Source of the DNA: Sphingomonas faeni
GTDB lineage: Bacteria; Pseudomonadota; Alphaproteobacteria; Sphingomonadales; Sphingomonadaceae
DNA: 64,000 bases
Assembly: GCF_030817315.1 (NCBI RefSeq)
Contig: NZ_JAUSZF010000001.1
Coordinates: 1,162,501 to 1,226,500, forward strand
Direction: 5' to 3'
The notes beneath the pieces are model-generated. The model ran no database searches and was not told the DNA's origin. It saw only the letters and a list, made by a program, of their open reading frames with translations. Both the position numbers and the translations under genes were made by a program. Shown here piece by piece: positions 9,378 through 19,533 of the stretch (position 1 is its first letter; each line of letters opens with the position of its first letter).

Positions 9378-11092
9378 GCGTCCACTCCCCTCGCCTCCGA
9401 CGCTGCGGCCTTTGCGGCCTCTTCTGCGACAAGTTCCTTTTTGGATAGCTTGCCGATCAGCGTCTTGGGGAGACTGTCGCGGATTTCGACCTCGCGGGGA
9501 AGCTCGATCTTGCTGATCTTGTCGCGGAGAAAATCGCGCAGTTCGAGCGGGGTAGCCACCGCACCTTCCGCCAGCACGACGAACGCCTTGGGGGCCTGAC
9601 CGCGGTATTTGTCGGGCACGCCGATGACGACCGCTTCGAATACGGCCGGGTGTTCGTACAGCGCTTCCTCGATCACGCGCGGATAGACGTTGTAACCGCC
9701 GGCGAGGATCAGGTCCTTGATCCGGTCGACGATGAACAGATAGCCGTCCGCGTCGAGGTGCCCCACATCGCCGGTGCGCAGCGCGCCATCCGCGAACAGC
9801 TCGGCGGTGGCGGCGGGCTTGTGCCAATAGCCTTGCGTGATCTGGGGACCGCGCGCGCAGATCTCGCCATTCTCGCCGATCGGGAGCAGCCGGGTCGGGT
9901 CCTCGCGGTCGCGGATCTCGATCGTCGTCCCGGGGAACGGCAAGCCCGCCGAGCCCGGCTTGTTGAGCCCGCCGATCGGGTTGCAAGTGATGATCGGCGA
10001 GGCCTCGGACAGGCCATAGCCTTCGACGAGCTTCGCGCCGGTCGCCGTCTCGAACGCCACACGGACCTCGGCGGGGAGCGGTGCACCGCCCGAGATGCAC
10101 GCGTGGATCGAGGACAGGTCGATCTTCTGCGTCTCGGCGGCCGTGGTGATCGCCGCGTAGATCGTTGGTACCGCGGGGAAGTAGCTCGGCTTGGTGCGGT
10201 CGATCGTTTTGAGCAATTGCTGCAATTCGAAGCGCGGCAGCAGGATCATCTCGGCGCCGGTGCGGATCGAATAGGTCAGCACGGTGGTCAGCGCGAAGAC
10301 GTGGAACAGCGGCAGCGCGCCGAGCACGCGGTCCTGATGCGGCTGTTCGCCGCCGACGAACGTCACCATCGCATCGGCGTTCGCGACGAGATTGGCGTGG
10401 CTGAGCATCGCAGCCTTGGGCTCGCCGGTGGTCCCGCCGGTATATTGCAGCACCGCAACCTCGTCCGGGGATACGGCAACAGCAGCAGGCGCGCCCTTCG
10501 CCTTCAGCAGCGAGTCGAACGTGCAATGGCGTGCGTCGCTCGGGGCGTGTCCGATCTCGGCGCGCTTGAAGATGCGGTAGGCGATCGACTTCACCGTCGG
10601 CAGTGCGCCCGCGATCGGACAGGTGATGACGTGCTTGACGCCCATCTGGCCTGCGACCTTCAGGACGCGCGCGTGGATTTCGGCGATGTCGCAGGTGGCG
10701 ATGATCGTCGCGCCCGAATCCTCGAGCAGATGCGCCAGCTCGCGTTCGACATAGAGCGGGTTGACGTTGACGACGATGCCGCCGGCCTTGAGGATCGCGA
10801 AGAACAGGATCGGGTAATAGGGCGTGTTCGGCAGGCAGAGCGCCACGCGCGTGCCCTTTACTACACCAAGGTCCTGGAGCCCCTTCGCCGCCCGATCGAC
10901 CGACTCGCCGAGCCCGGCATAGGTCAGCGTCCGCCCCATGAAGTCGAGCACGTTGCGCGACCCGAACCGGCGGACCGACGTATCGAGCATGTCGCCCAGC
11001 AGGCGTGGCTCGCCCTGCAACGGTACGCCGATCGCCTTGCCCCCGGAAGTGTCCTGCATCTCGCTCTCCATTACTTGGTGTGCGTAAGCCAT
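9374..11092 (-). CDS. fadD: long-chain fatty acid-CoA ligase (FadD-like)
   Basis: ATP-dependent acyl-CoA ligase of the ANL superfamily that activates fatty acids at the inner membrane. The AMP-binding P-loop-like motif YTGGTTGEPKAAMLSH, the GYGLSEASP motif, TGDVGHLDADGYLFIVDR and the C-terminal KISKIELPREVEIRDSLPKTLIGKL with the catalytic lysine are all visible. Length is normal (572 aa from 11092). The start is uncertain: ATG 11059 has GGAG six bases ahead and gives 561 aa, whereas 11092 has only AAGGTGA further away. It is followed by the overlapping merR gene and diverges from thiolase/fadB, so it supplies acyl-CoA for that pathway. Confidence 0.92.
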   Translation of the reverse strand: MAYAHQVMESEMQDTSGGKAIGVPLQGEPRLLGDMLDTSVRRFGSRNVLDFMGRTLTYAGLGESVDRAAKGLQDLGVVKGTRVALCLPNTPYYPILFFAILKAGGIVVNVNPLYVERELAHLLEDSGATIIATCDIAEIHARVLKVAGQMGVKHVITCPIAGALPTVKSIAYRIFKRAEIGHAPSDARHCTFDSLLKAKGAPAAVAVSPDEVAVLQYTGGTTGEPKAAMLSHANLVANADAMVTFVGGEQPHQDRVLGALPLFHVFALTTVLTYSIRTGAEMILLPRFELQQLLKTIDRTKPSYFPAVPTIYAAITTAAETQKIDLSSIHACISGGAPLPAEVRVAFETATGAKLVEGYGLSEASPIITCNPIGGLNKPGSAGLPFPGTTIEIRDREDPTRLLPIGENGEICARGPQITQGYWHKPAATAELFADGALRTGDVGHLDADGYLFIVDRIKDLILAGGYNVYPRVIEEALYEHPAVFEAVVIGVPDKYRGQAPKAFVVLAEGAVATPLELRDFLRDKISKIELPREVEIRDSLPKTLIGKLSKKELVAEEAAKAAASEARGVDA

Positions 11093-11107
11093 ATTGTCGG
11101 CCGCTTC

Positions 11108-11138
11108 ACCTTGACGTAAAGGTGAGGTATCGCACCTT
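11108..11138. promoter_or_regulatory. operator candidate with three ACCTT/AAGGT half-sites
   Basis: ACCTT at 11108-11112, AAGGTG at 11119-11124 and CACCTT at 11133-11138 form two overlapping inverted repeats (spacers of 6 and 8 bases) that share the middle arm. A TTGACG at 11111-11116 could be a -35 box for the rightward genes. The position between fadD-merR and the thiolase gene fits binding by the MerR regulator encoded there. Confidence 0.55.
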
Positions 11139-11190
11139 AAGGGTAACCCGCAAGCGTTAACCGGGTCGACCGCAATATGAGAGGATCATC

Positions 11191-12327
11191 GTGACCAACG
11201 TCGTCATAGCCGGGTACGCCCGTTCGCCGTTCCACCTCGCCGGCAAGGGCGATCTCGCCCGCGTCCGTCCGGACGATCTCGCCGCACAGACGATTCGCGG
11301 ATTGCTCGACAAGACCGGCGTCGATCCCGCCGAGATCGAGGACATCATCCTCGGCTGCGCGTTTCCCGAGGGCGAGCAGGGCCTCAACGTCGCCAAGCTG
11401 ATCGCGCAGATCGCCGACCTGCCGATCTCGGTCGGTGGGATGACGGTCAACCGGTTCTGCGGCTCGTCGATGAGCGCGATCCACATCGCCTATGGCCAGA
11501 TCGCGGTCGGCGCGGGCGAGGCGTTCATCTGCGCGGGCCTCGAATCGATGAGCCGCGTGCCGATGGGCGGCTACAACCCCCTCCCCAACCCCGCGCTCGC
11601 GAAGAAGAGCGCCGGGGCGTACATGGGCATGGGCGAGACCGCGGAGAACGTCGCGCGCGACTACCAGATCACGCGCGCCGAACAGGACGCGTTCGCGGTG
11701 AAGAGCCAGGACAAGGCCGCCGCGGCGCGTGCCGATGGCCGCTTGTCCGACGAGATCGTGACGATCCAGACCAAGGCTGGCCCGGTCAGCCAGGACGGCA
11801 CGATCCGTGCCGGCACGACGACCGAAGCGCTCGCCGGCCTGAAGCCTGCGTTCAGCGCGGACGGTTCGGTGACCGCGGGTACGTCCTCGCCGCTGACCGA
11901 TGGTGCGTCCGCGGTGCTGGTCACCTCGGAGGAGTTCGCCAAGAAGCATGGGCTGACGATCCTCGCGCGGATCAAGTCGATCGGCGTGTCGGGTTGCGCG
12001 CCCGAGACGATGGGGCTCGGCCCGATCGGCGCGTCGAAGAAGGCGCTGGAGCGCGCCGGGATCACCGTCGCCGACCTCGACGTGGTCGAGATCAACGAGG
12101 CGTTCGCGAGCCAGGCGATCGCCTGCATCCGCGATCTCGGGCTGAAGGACGAAACGATCAACCTCGATGGCGGTGCGATCGCGATCGGCCATCCGCTCGG
12201 CGCGACTGGCGCGCGGATCGTCGGCAAGGCGGCTGCGCTGCTGTCGCGCGAGGGTGGGCGTTATGCGCTGGCAACGCAGTGCATTGGCGGCGGTCAAGGC
12301 ATCGCGACGGTGCTGGAGCGCGCATGA
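11191..12327 (+). CDS. fadA: acetyl-CoA C-acyltransferase (thiolase, FadA-like)
   Basis: Cytosolic thiolase (378 aa) that cleaves 3-ketoacyl-CoA with CoA, the last step of beta-oxidation. Catalytic residues are in place: Cys90 in the NRFCGSSM motif, the His of [16 protein letters not shown], and the second Cys of [18 protein letters not shown] is the usual NEAFA motif. The start is GTG 11191 with GAGAGG before it; no in-frame ATG nearby gives the conserved N-terminus. The stop overlaps the start of the next gene (ATGA), which encodes the other beta-oxidation activities, as in two-subunit trifunctional complexes. Confidence 0.93.
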   Translation: MTNVVIAGYARSPFHLAGKGDLARVRPDDLAAQTIRGLLDKTGVDPAEIEDIILGCAFPEGEQGLNVAKLIAQIADLPISVGGMTVNRFCGSSMSAIHIAYGQIAVGAGEAFICAGLESMSRVPMGGYNPLPNPALAKKSAGAYMGMGETAENVARDYQITRAEQDAFAVKSQDKAAAARADGRLSDEIVTIQTKAGPVSQDGTIRAGTTTEALAGLKPAFSADGSVTAGTSSPLTDGASAVLVTSEEFAKKHGLTILARIKSIGVSGCAPETMGLGPIGASKKALERAGITVADLDVVEINEAFASQAIACIRDLGLKDETINLDGGAIAIGHPLGATGARIVGKAAALLSREGGRYALATQCIGGGQGIATVLERA

Positions 12328-14655
12328 TGGTCGATCAGGTCAAGAAGGTCTGCGTCATCGGCGCGGGCGTCATGGGTGCGGGCATTGCGGCACAGGTCGC
12401 CAATGCCGGTATCCCCGTGCTGTTGCTCGACATCGTACCGCGTGACCTGCCCGAGGGCGGCGACCGCGATGCGGTGGCCAAGGGCGCGGTCGCCAAGATG
12501 CTCAAGACCGACCCCGGCCCCCTTCATGTCGAAGCGTGCGGCCAAGCTGGTCGAGACGGGCAACATCGACGATCATCTCGATCGCGTCGCCGAGTGCGAC
12601 TGGATCGTCGAGGCGATCGTCGAACGGCTCGATATCAAGCAGGCGCTGTACGCCAAGCTGGAAGAGCTGAAGCGTCCCGGCACTGCGGTGTCGTCGAACA
12701 CCTCGACGATCCCGCTCGGCAACCTCGTCGGGGGGCGTTCGGACCAGTTCAAGGCCGACTTCCTCATCACGCACTTCTTCAACCCGCCGCGCTACATGCG
12801 GCTGGTCGAGATCGTCCGCGGCGAGCACACCGACATCGCGGTCGCCGAGAAGGTCGAGGATTTCGTCGATCGCTTCATGGGCAAGCGGATCGTCCGCGCG
12901 AAGGATACGCCAGGCTTCATCGCCAACCGCATCGGCACCTACTGGCTGGCGATCGCGATCAACGCGGCGATGGACCAGGGGCTGACCGTCGAGGAGGCCG
13001 ACCAGATCGGCGGTCGTCCGATGGGCGTGCCGAAGACTGGGATCTTTGGGCTCGTCGATCTGGTTGGTGTTGACCTGATGCCGTTGCTGTCGAAGAGCCT
13101 CTCCTCCACGCTGCCCGCGGGCGATCCGTATTTCGATACGCTCCGTCCGTTGCCGCTGGTCGACAAGATGATCGCGGAGGGGTTCACCGGCCGCAAGGGC
13201 AAGGGTGGTTTCTACCGGTTCGACAAGGCGACCCGGACCAAGCTGTCGCTCGACCTCGTGACCGGTGAGTATCGCGCCGAGGCCAAGCCGGCGGAGTTGC
13301 CTGGGAAGACCGGCAAGGACCTCGCCGCGCTGATCGCGGAGCCGGGCAAGATCGGCACCTATGCGTGGACGATTCTCGGCAGCGTGCTGTCCTACGCGGC
13401 GATGCTCGTCGGCGAAGCGGCGGACGATGTCGTCGCGATCGATGACGCGATGAAGCTCGGCTATAACTGGAAATACGGGCCGTTCGAGCTGATCGACCGG
13501 ATGGGGCCGGGCGTGCTCGCTGCGCGCCTCGCCGACGAAGTTCGCGATGTTCCTGCGATCCTGAAGACTGCGGGCGATCGTCCGTTCTACCGTGTCGAGA
13601 ACGGCCAGCGTCAGTATCTCACCGCGACGGGTGAATATGCGGACGTGCCGCGCGCGGACGGTGTCGAACTGCTGGAGGACATCAAGCTCCGCTCGCAGCC
13701 GATCCTGACGAACCTGTCGGCGTCGCTCTGGGATGTCGGCGACGGTATCGCGGCGCTGGAATTCCACACCAAGATGAACGCGCTCGACGACCAGGTCGTC
13801 GCATTGATCAACGAAGCGATCCCGGTGGTTCGCGAGCGCTTCAAGGCGCTGGTGGTGTATAACGAAGCGTCGAACTTCTCGGCGGGCGCGAACCTCGGTG
13901 CCGCGATGTTCGCGGTCGGGGCTGGCCTTTGGGACATGGTCGAGGCCAGCGTCGCGGGCGGGCAGCAGGCGTACAAGGCGCTCAAATACGCGCCCTTCCC
14001 GGTCGTCAGCGCACCGGCCGGGCTTGCGCTCGGCGGTGGATGCGAGATCCTGCTCCACTCCGACGCGGTGCAGGCGCATGCCGAGACCTATGCGGGGCTC
14101 GTCGAATGCGGCGTCGGTCTCGTCCCCGGCTGGGGTGGCAATGGCGAGATGCTCGACCGCTGGACCAAGTCGGGCATGGTGCCGAAGGGCCCGATGCCGG
14201 TGCTGACCAAGGTGTTCCAAGCGGTCTCCACCGCACAGGTCGCCAAGTCGGCGGCGGAGGGGAAGGAGATGATGATCCTGCGCAAGGACGACGGCATCAC
14301 CATGAACCGCGACCGCCTGCTGGCGGACGCGAAGGCCAAGGCGCTGTCGCTGGTCGATGGCTATGCGGCACCGGAGAAGCCGACCTTCCGTCTGGCTGGC
14401 GAGAGCGGCCGGACCGGGCTGAACATGGCGGTGGCGGACTTCCACAAGAAGGGCATGGCGACCGACTACGACCTCATCGTCGCGGATCGTCTCGCCGAGG
14501 TGCTGACAGGTGGCGAGGCCGATCTGATCGACACCGTGACCGAGGACCAGTTGCTCGACCTCGAGCGCGCGGCGTTCATGGCGAGCGTCAAGGATCCCCG
14601 GACCCAGGCGCGGGTCGTTCACATGCTGCAGACAGGCAAGCCGCTCCGGAACTGA
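12324..14655 (+). pseudogene. fadB: 3-hydroxyacyl-CoA dehydrogenase / enoyl-CoA hydratase (FadN/FadB type) with apparent one-base frameshift
   Basis: The product starts [22 protein letters not shown], a Rossmann NAD site at residues 13-18, in frame with ATG 12324. The family sequence then switches frame at the G/C run 12511-12525 and continues as [21 protein letters not shown] to 14655. Deleting one base restores a 776-residue protein. Downstream parts are intact: the dehydrogenase core ([31 protein letters not shown]) and a C-terminal crotonase domain (NFSAGANLG, GLALGGGCEI). This domain order, dehydrogenase first, is the FadN arrangement. It would oxidise 3-hydroxyacyl-CoA and hydrate enoyl-CoA. 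Real mutation or sequence error cannot be told apart here. Confidence 0.88.
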
Positions 14656-14660
14656 CCTGT

Positions 14661-14738
14661 TCCCCCGCGAACGCGGGGGCCCAGGATCAAGCAGCGCCGC
14701 GTTGGTTACCCTGGGTCCCCCGCCCGCGCGGGGGCCCA
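14661..14738. repeat. paired REP-like palindrome
   Basis: CCCCCGCG and CGCGGGGG hairpins occur twice in opposite orientation, each followed or preceded by GGCCCA / CCTGGGT arms. The element begins directly after the fadB stop and could serve as its terminator. Confidence 0.7.
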
Positions 14739-14822
14739 CCACGCTCGTGAACACTTTTTCACCCGCGGAATCAGTAAGAAGACTTGACTTGTCTTCGTAC
14801 AATTCTAGTCGAGACAAACAGC

Positions 14823-14894
14823 TGCCGTATACGGCAACAGGGTCGCGGTAACGTCGACGATCTGACGAGAAATTCAGTGACCGTACGCATACGG
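14823..14894. promoter_or_regulatory. two CCGTA/TACGG palindromes upstream of the DUF2147 gene
   Basis: A perfect 14-base palindrome TGCCGTATACGGCA occupies 14823-14836. A second site with the same arms but a 4-base gap (CCGTA-CGCA-TACGG) occupies 14881-14894, 31 bases before the ATG at 14926. Two copies of one arm pair in a promoter region look like a dimeric repressor or activator operator; the protein is unknown. Confidence 0.45.
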
Positions 14895-14925
14895 CGCACC
14901 CAACGACACTAGGAGAGGATAGAAG

Positions 14926-15336
14926 ATGTCCCTGTTGATCGCCACCGCCTTGCTCGCTGGCGCCGCCGCGACGCCCGAGACCGTCATCGGTCGCTGGAAG
15001 ACCGAAACGCGCAACGCCATCGTCGAGATCGCCCGTTGCGGCCCGTCGATCTGCGGCAAGATCCTCACCTCCGACGCACTGCGTGCCAATCCTTCGATGA
15101 AGGACGCCAACAACTCCAACACCGCGCTGCGCAACCGCCCGATCCAGGGCATGCAGATGCTCAGCGGGTTCAAGGCCGACAAGGACGGCGTCTGGAGCAG
15201 CGGACAGGTCTACAATGCCGAGGACGGCAAGACCTATAGCGGCAAGATCACGCCCGTCGGCGCGAACCAGCTGAAGCTGCGCGGCTGCGTCTTCTTCCCG
15301 CTCTGCAAGACCCAGACCTGGACGCGCGTGCGCTGA
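14926..15336 (+). CDS. DUF2147 domain protein, secreted
   Basis: A 136-residue protein with a short Sec signal (MSLLIATALLAGAAA) and the DUF2147 fold: IGRWKTETRNAIVEIARCG, then GKTYSGKITPVGANQLKLRGCVFF and a C-terminal TWTRV strand. Four cysteines (ARCGPSICGK and RGCVFFPLC) may form disulfides in the periplasm. A strong AGGAGAGGA ribosome site precedes ATG 14926. Biochemical function of the family is not known to me. It sits 49 bases ahead of the fadL gene and is probably co-transcribed with it. Confidence 0.85.
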   Translation: MSLLIATALLAGAAATPETVIGRWKTETRNAIVEIARCGPSICGKILTSDALRANPSMKDANNSNTALRNRPIQGMQMLSGFKADKDGVWSSGQVYNAEDGKTYSGKITPVGANQLKLRGCVFFPLCKTQTWTRVR

Positions 15337-15385
15337 GGCGCCGCCGCCTGGTCATACAATCAGTATCTTAGCTTAGGACTTTCCC

Positions 15386-16717
15386 ATGTCGTTTCGTACC
15401 AAGGCCCCGTTGCTGGCCGTCACTGCGCTCGTCTCCGCGTTTGGCTTCGAGAGCGCCGCTTCCGCCAACGCCTTCTATCTGCAGTCGCAGTCCGCGCGCG
15501 GCACCGGCCGCGCCTTTTCGGGTGAGGCCGCCGACACCGGCGCTGCGTCGCTGTGGTGGAACCCCGCGGCGATCGCCGGCATCCGCGACGGCAGCGCCGC
15601 GATCGCGGCGACCGTGATCCGGCCGAAGGGCGATGTGGTCGACAACGGCACCGTGATCGGCCGCCCGACCTTCTCGGCTACGGGACAGCCCAACGGAAAC
15701 AGCTACGCCCCGATCGGCGGCAACCGCGTTTCCAGCGATCCGATCAACAACGGCGTCGTTCCCTCGGGTTCGATCGCCTATCCGCTTACCGACCGCATCG
15801 CGATCGGCGTCGCGGTGACGTCGCCGTTCAGCTTCACCACCAACTACGAAGCGAATAGCTGGGCGCGCTACACTGCGGACAAGACGCGGCTGCGCACGAT
15901 CGACATCCAGCCCTCGATCGGCATCGCGGTCACCGACTGGCTGCGGGTCGGTGGCGCGCTCAACATCGAATACACCGATGCGATCCTCAACAACGCGCTG
16001 CCCAACCTGTCGGCAGCGCAGCCGGACGGCTTCCAGGAGCTGAAGGGCGATGGCTGGGATCTCGGCTGGACCGCTGGCGTCCAGTTGCACAATGATTTCG
16101 CGACCGTCGGCGTCAGCTACAAGTCGAGCATCCGTCATAAGCTGAAGGGCAGCCTGAACATCACCGGGTTGGTCGGCCCGCTGGCCAGTTCGAACGTTTC
16201 GATCGACGGCGCCACGGCAAGCTTCAACACGCCCGGCCAAGTGATCGTTGCCGGCCGCTTCCGCGGCACGGACAAGTTGACGCTCAACGCACAGGTCGTC
16301 GCGTATAACTGGAGCAAGTTCGACACGATCGATCTCGGCGCGCCGCTGAACACCGCGATTCCCGAAAGCTATCGCGACAGCTGGAGCCTGGCGGGCGGAT
16401 TCGACTATGACGTCACGCCGAAGGCGACGCTGCGCGCCGGCATCCAGCGGGCGAAGACTCCGACCCAAAACGGCCTGCGCGACGCGCGCGTGCCCGATGC
16501 GAACCGCTGGACCTATGCAGCCGGCGGCAGCTACCAGCTGACCCCGCGCATGGCGTTCGACCTGGGTGCGAACTATATCGACTTCAGTGACACGACGATC
16601 GATCGCGTCACCGCTGCCTATGCCGGCACCGCGGTGCAAACGCCCATCCTGACCAGGGGCCTGCTCCAGAACGCGCATGCAATCGAAGTCTCGCTCGGCG
16701 GTCGCCTGACCTTCTAA
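15386..16717 (+). CDS. fadL: outer-membrane long-chain fatty acid transporter (FadL/OmpP1/TodX family)
   Basis: A 443-residue outer-membrane protein with a Sec signal ending near ASANAFYLQ. It has the family hallmark NPA motif (SLWWNPAAIAGI) of the N-terminal hatch and repeated alternating beta strands ending in a C-terminal EVSLGGRLTF. FadL proteins bring hydrophobic molecules, mainly long-chain fatty acids, across the outer membrane by lateral diffusion. AGGA lies 7 bases before ATG 15386. Its place next to fadD and the beta-oxidation operon makes fatty acid uptake the most likely task, although TodX members take aromatic hydrocarbons. Confidence 0.92.
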   Translation: MSFRTKAPLLAVTALVSAFGFESAASANAFYLQSQSARGTGRAFSGEAADTGAASLWWNPAAIAGIRDGSAAIAATVIRPKGDVVDNGTVIGRPTFSATGQPNGNSYAPIGGNRVSSDPINNGVVPSGSIAYPLTDRIAIGVAVTSPFSFTTNYEANSWARYTADKTRLRTIDIQPSIGIAVTDWLRVGGALNIEYTDAILNNALPNLSAAQPDGFQELKGDGWDLGWTAGVQLHNDFATVGVSYKSSIRHKLKGSLNITGLVGPLASSNVSIDGATASFNTPGQVIVAGRFRGTDKLTLNAQVVAYNWSKFDTIDLGAPLNTAIPESYRDSWSLAGGFDYDVTPKATLRAGIQRAKTPTQNGLRDARVPDANRWTYAAGGSYQLTPRMAFDLGANYIDFSDTTIDRVTAAYAGTAVQTPILTRGLLQNAHAIEVSLGGRLTF

Positions 16718-16752
16718 ACGCGCGCGCGCGGATCTTGGTTTTGGCCAGCACG

Positions 16753-16774
16753 CACCCCGGTTACGGCCGGGGTG
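16753..16774 (+). terminator. terminator hairpin after fadL
   Basis: An 8-base perfect stem CACCCCGG / CCGGGGTG with a 6-base TTACGG loop follows the fadL stop by 35 bases and is followed by a short T-rich stretch (GTGTTATT). It lies between convergent genes. Confidence 0.65.
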
Positions 16775-16778
16775 GGTG

Positions 16779-17330
16779 TTATTGCCCGGGCCCGGATTGT
16801 TCGTCGACCAGCGTCAGCCCCTCGGCATAGACGCGCTGTTTGGCTGCGTAGGCCACGGCCGACATCCTCAGCCCGGCAATCGCTTCCGGCGATAATTCCC
16901 GCACAGCCTTGGCTGGCGAACCGACGATCAGGCTGCCGGCCGGAAACACCTTCCCCTCGGTCACCAACGCATTCGCGCCGATCAGGCAATCGTCACCGAT
17001 CACCGCATGGTTGAGGACCGTCGCGCCCATCCCGACCAGCACGTTGCTGCCGATCGTGCAGCCATGAAGGATCGCATGATGGCCCACCGTGCAGCCCTCG
17101 CCGATCGTCAACGGCGCGCCGGGATCCGAGTGCAGCATCGCGCCCTCCTGGATGTTGGTCCGCGCGCCGACCAAGATCGGTGTGTTGTCCGCACGGATGA
17201 CCGCCCCGAACCAGACGCTGGCCCCCTCCCCCAGTCGTGCGTCGCCGATCACGTCGGCGGACGGCGCCACCCAGACGTCGTCGGCGAGCGTCGGTCGTTT
17301 ACCCTCGATCGCGTAGAGCGGCATTGGCAT
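16779..17330 (-). CDS. gamma carbonic anhydrase family protein
   Basis: A 183-residue left-handed beta-helix protein of the gamma-CA/PaaY/YrdA group. Hexapeptide repeats run from [19 protein letters not shown] to [11 protein letters not shown]. The three zinc-binding His of the family are recognisable in [15 protein letters not shown] and the following HGC. Such proteins are carbonic anhydrases or acyl-group thioesterases; activity cannot be decided by eye. Two close ATGs (17330 and 17324) both follow AAGGAAAGGG. The start lies inside the 3' end of malate synthase, so the two genes overlap by 26-32 bases in different frames and are probably co-transcribed. Confidence 0.87.
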   Translation of the reverse strand: MPMPLYAIEGKRPTLADDVWVAPSADVIGDARLGEGASVWFGAVIRADNTPILVGARTNIQEGAMLHSDPGAPLTIGEGCTVGHHAILHGCTIGSNVLVGMGATVLNHAVIGDDCLIGANALVTEGKVFPAGSLIVGSPAKAVRELSPEAIAGLRMSAVAYAAKQRVYAEGLTLVDEQSGPGQ

Positions 17331-19440
17331 CCCTTTCCTTGGCTCGCGCTCGATACGCGTGAAGCAGCGGCTCGGTATAGCCGCTCGGCTGCGTCAGGCC
17401 ATCGAACACGAGGGCACGGGCGGCTTGGAAGGCGAGGCTGTCATTCTCACGCCCCGCCATCGGCCGATACAGCGGATCCCCCGCATTCTGCGCATCGACC
17501 TTCGCCGCCATCCGCCGCAGCGCCGCATCCGCCTCGTCGGGCGTGGCGATGCCGTGGAGCAGCCAATTCGCCATGTGCTGCGAACTGATCCGCAGCGTCG
17601 CGCGGTCTTCCATCAGGCCGATGTCGTGGATGTCGGGCACCTTCGAACAGCCGACGCCCTGATCGACCCAGCGCACGACATAGCCGAGGATACCCTGCGC
17701 GTTGTTCTCCAACTCCTCGCGAACCTCGTCCGGCTGCCAGTTGTGGCCAGTCGCGACGGGGATCGTCAGCAGCGCATCGAGCGGCGCGATCGGCTCGGCC
17801 TTGCGCTCCGCCTGTCGCGCGAACACGTCGACGCGGTGATAATGCGTCGCGTGCAGCGTTGCGGCGGTCGGCGACGGCACCCACGCCGTGTTCGCGCCGG
17901 TCATCGGATGCGCGATCTTCTGCTCGAGCATGTCCGCCATCCGGTCGGGCGCAGCCCACATGCCCTTGCCGATCTGCGCCTTGCCGCTGAGCCCGCAGGC
18001 GAGCCCGATCTGGACGTTGCGATCCTCATACGCCTTGATCCACGACGAGGCCTTCATGTCGCCCTTGCGGATCATCGGACCGGCGCGCATCGAGGTGTGC
18101 ATCTCGTCGCCAGTGCGGTCGAGGAAGCCGGTGTTGATGAACACCACCCGGTCCTTCACCGCGGCGATGCAGGCGGCGAGATTGGCGGAGGTACGGCGTT
18201 CCTCGTCCATCACGCCGACCTTGATCGTGTGGCGCGCCAGACCGAGCAGGTCTTCGATCGCGTCGAACAGCCGATTGGTGAAGGCCGCTTCGTCGGGCCC
18301 GTGCATCTTCGGCTTGACGATATAGATCGAGCCCGCGCGACTGTTGCGGATAGGGCCGGTGCCGTTCAGGTCGTGCAGCGCGATCAGGGACGTGACGATG
18401 CCGTCGAGGATACCCTCGGGCGCCTCTTTGCCGTCGGCGAGCAGGATTGCGGGAGTCGTCATAAGGTGACCGACATTGCGGACGAACATGAGGCTGCGGC
18501 CGGGGAGCGTGAACGCGCTGCCATCGGGGGCGGTATACTGCCTGTCGGGTTCGAGCGACCGCGTGACCGTGCGGCCGCCCTTGTCGAAGCTGGCGATCAG
18601 GTCGCCCTTCATCAGCCCGAGCCAGTTGGCGTAGGCGGCGACCTTGTCCTCGGCATCGACCGCGGCGATCGAATCCTCGAGATCCGCGATCGTGCTGAGT
18701 GCGGATTCGAGGACGACGTCGGCGAGGTTCGCGGGGTCGTCGCGGCCGATCGGGTGCTGAGAGTCGATCACCAGTTCGATGTGCAGGCCATTGTGGCGCA
18801 ACAGAATGCTGTCGCCCGCATACCCGACAAGCTGGCTTGGATGGACAAGGTCGGGCGTGCCACCTGTCCAGTCGGTCCACGATCCGTTCGCCAACGGCAC
18901 CGCATCGTCGAGGAACGCCTTCGCCCAGGCAATCACCTGCGCACCTCGGGAGGCGTCATACCCCTTGCCCGACGCCGCGCCCGGAATCGCATCGGTGCCG
19001 TAGAGCGCGTCGTACAGGCTCCCCCACCGCGCGTTCGCGGCGTTCAGCAGGAAGCGCGCGTTTAGGATCGGCACCACCAACTGCGCGCCGGCGAGCGAGG
19101 CGACCTCCGGGTCGACATTGGTCGGGCCGACTGCGAACGGCGCTGGCTCGTCGATCAGATAGCCGATCTCGCGGAGGAACGCCTGATACTCGGGCTGGTC
19201 GATCGGCTTGCCGGCGCGGGCTTCGTGCCAGACATCGATCTTCGCCTGGAGGTCCTCGCGGACTGCGAGCAGCGCGGCGTTCTCCGGCGCGAACCTGGCG
19301 TAGATGTCAGACACGCCCTGCCAGAACACCGCGGCTTCAAGACCCGTGCCCGGCAGCGCCTGCGTCTCGATGAAGTCCACCAGCGATGCGGCGATCTTCA
19401 GACCCGCCCGATTCTGATAGGTGTCGATCATCTCTGCCAT
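17299..19440 (-). CDS. glcB: malate synthase G
   Basis: A 713-residue monomeric malate synthase G, which condenses glyoxylate with acetyl-CoA to malate in the glyoxylate shunt; this matches the need for carbon saving when the neighbouring fatty-acid genes run. Length is typical of isoform G. Recognisable blocks are [70 protein letters not shown] with the catalytic region, and the C-terminal [28 protein letters not shown] precedes the ATG at 19440. It diverges from a LysR-type gene that may regulate it. Confidence 0.95.
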   Translation of the reverse strand: MAEMIDTYQNRAGLKIAASLVDFIETQALPGTGLEAAVFWQGVSDIYARFAPENAALLAVREDLQAKIDVWHEARAGKPIDQPEYQAFLREIGYLIDEPAPFAVGPTNVDPEVASLAGAQLVVPILNARFLLNAANARWGSLYDALYGTDAIPGAASGKGYDASRGAQVIAWAKAFLDDAVPLANGSWTDWTGGTPDLVHPSQLVGYAGDSILLRHNGLHIELVIDSQHPIGRDDPANLADVVLESALSTIADLEDSIAAVDAEDKVAAYANWLGLMKGDLIASFDKGGRTVTRSLEPDRQYTAPDGSAFTLPGRSLMFVRNVGHLMTTPAILLADGKEAPEGILDGIVTSLIALHDLNGTGPIRNSRAGSIYIVKPKMHGPDEAAFTNRLFDAIEDLLGLARHTIKVGVMDEERRTSANLAACIAAVKDRVVFINTGFLDRTGDEMHTSMRAGPMIRKGDMKASSWIKAYEDRNVQIGLACGLSGKAQIGKGMWAAPDRMADMLEQKIAHPMTGANTAWVPSPTAATLHATHYHRVDVFARQAERKAEPIAPLDALLTIPVATGHNWQPDEVREELENNAQGILGYVVRWVDQGVGCSKVPDIHDIGLMEDRATLRISSQHMANWLLHGIATPDEADAALRRMAAKVDAQNAGDPLYRPMAGRENDSLAFQAARALVFDGLTQPSGYTEPLLHAYRARAKERDANAALRDRG

Positions 19441-19533
19441 GCTGCTCTCCTATGCTCTGGCAGCACGATAGACGGCCGCCACCTTCGCCACTAGACACTA
19501 TAAACCGAAAGCTGTTGATCGCCTGGAGAACGA

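Noticed and set aside
9378..10526. Extension of the MerR frame to 512 codons
   Set aside because: The upstream part runs through fadD in another frame and is Arg/Pro-rich nonsense; the GTG at 9377 has a proper ribosome site.
12502..14817. 771-codon open frame on the minus strand opposite fadB
   Set aside because: Arg/Asp/Leu-rich product with no family motifs; it mirrors the codon bias of the real gene on the other strand.
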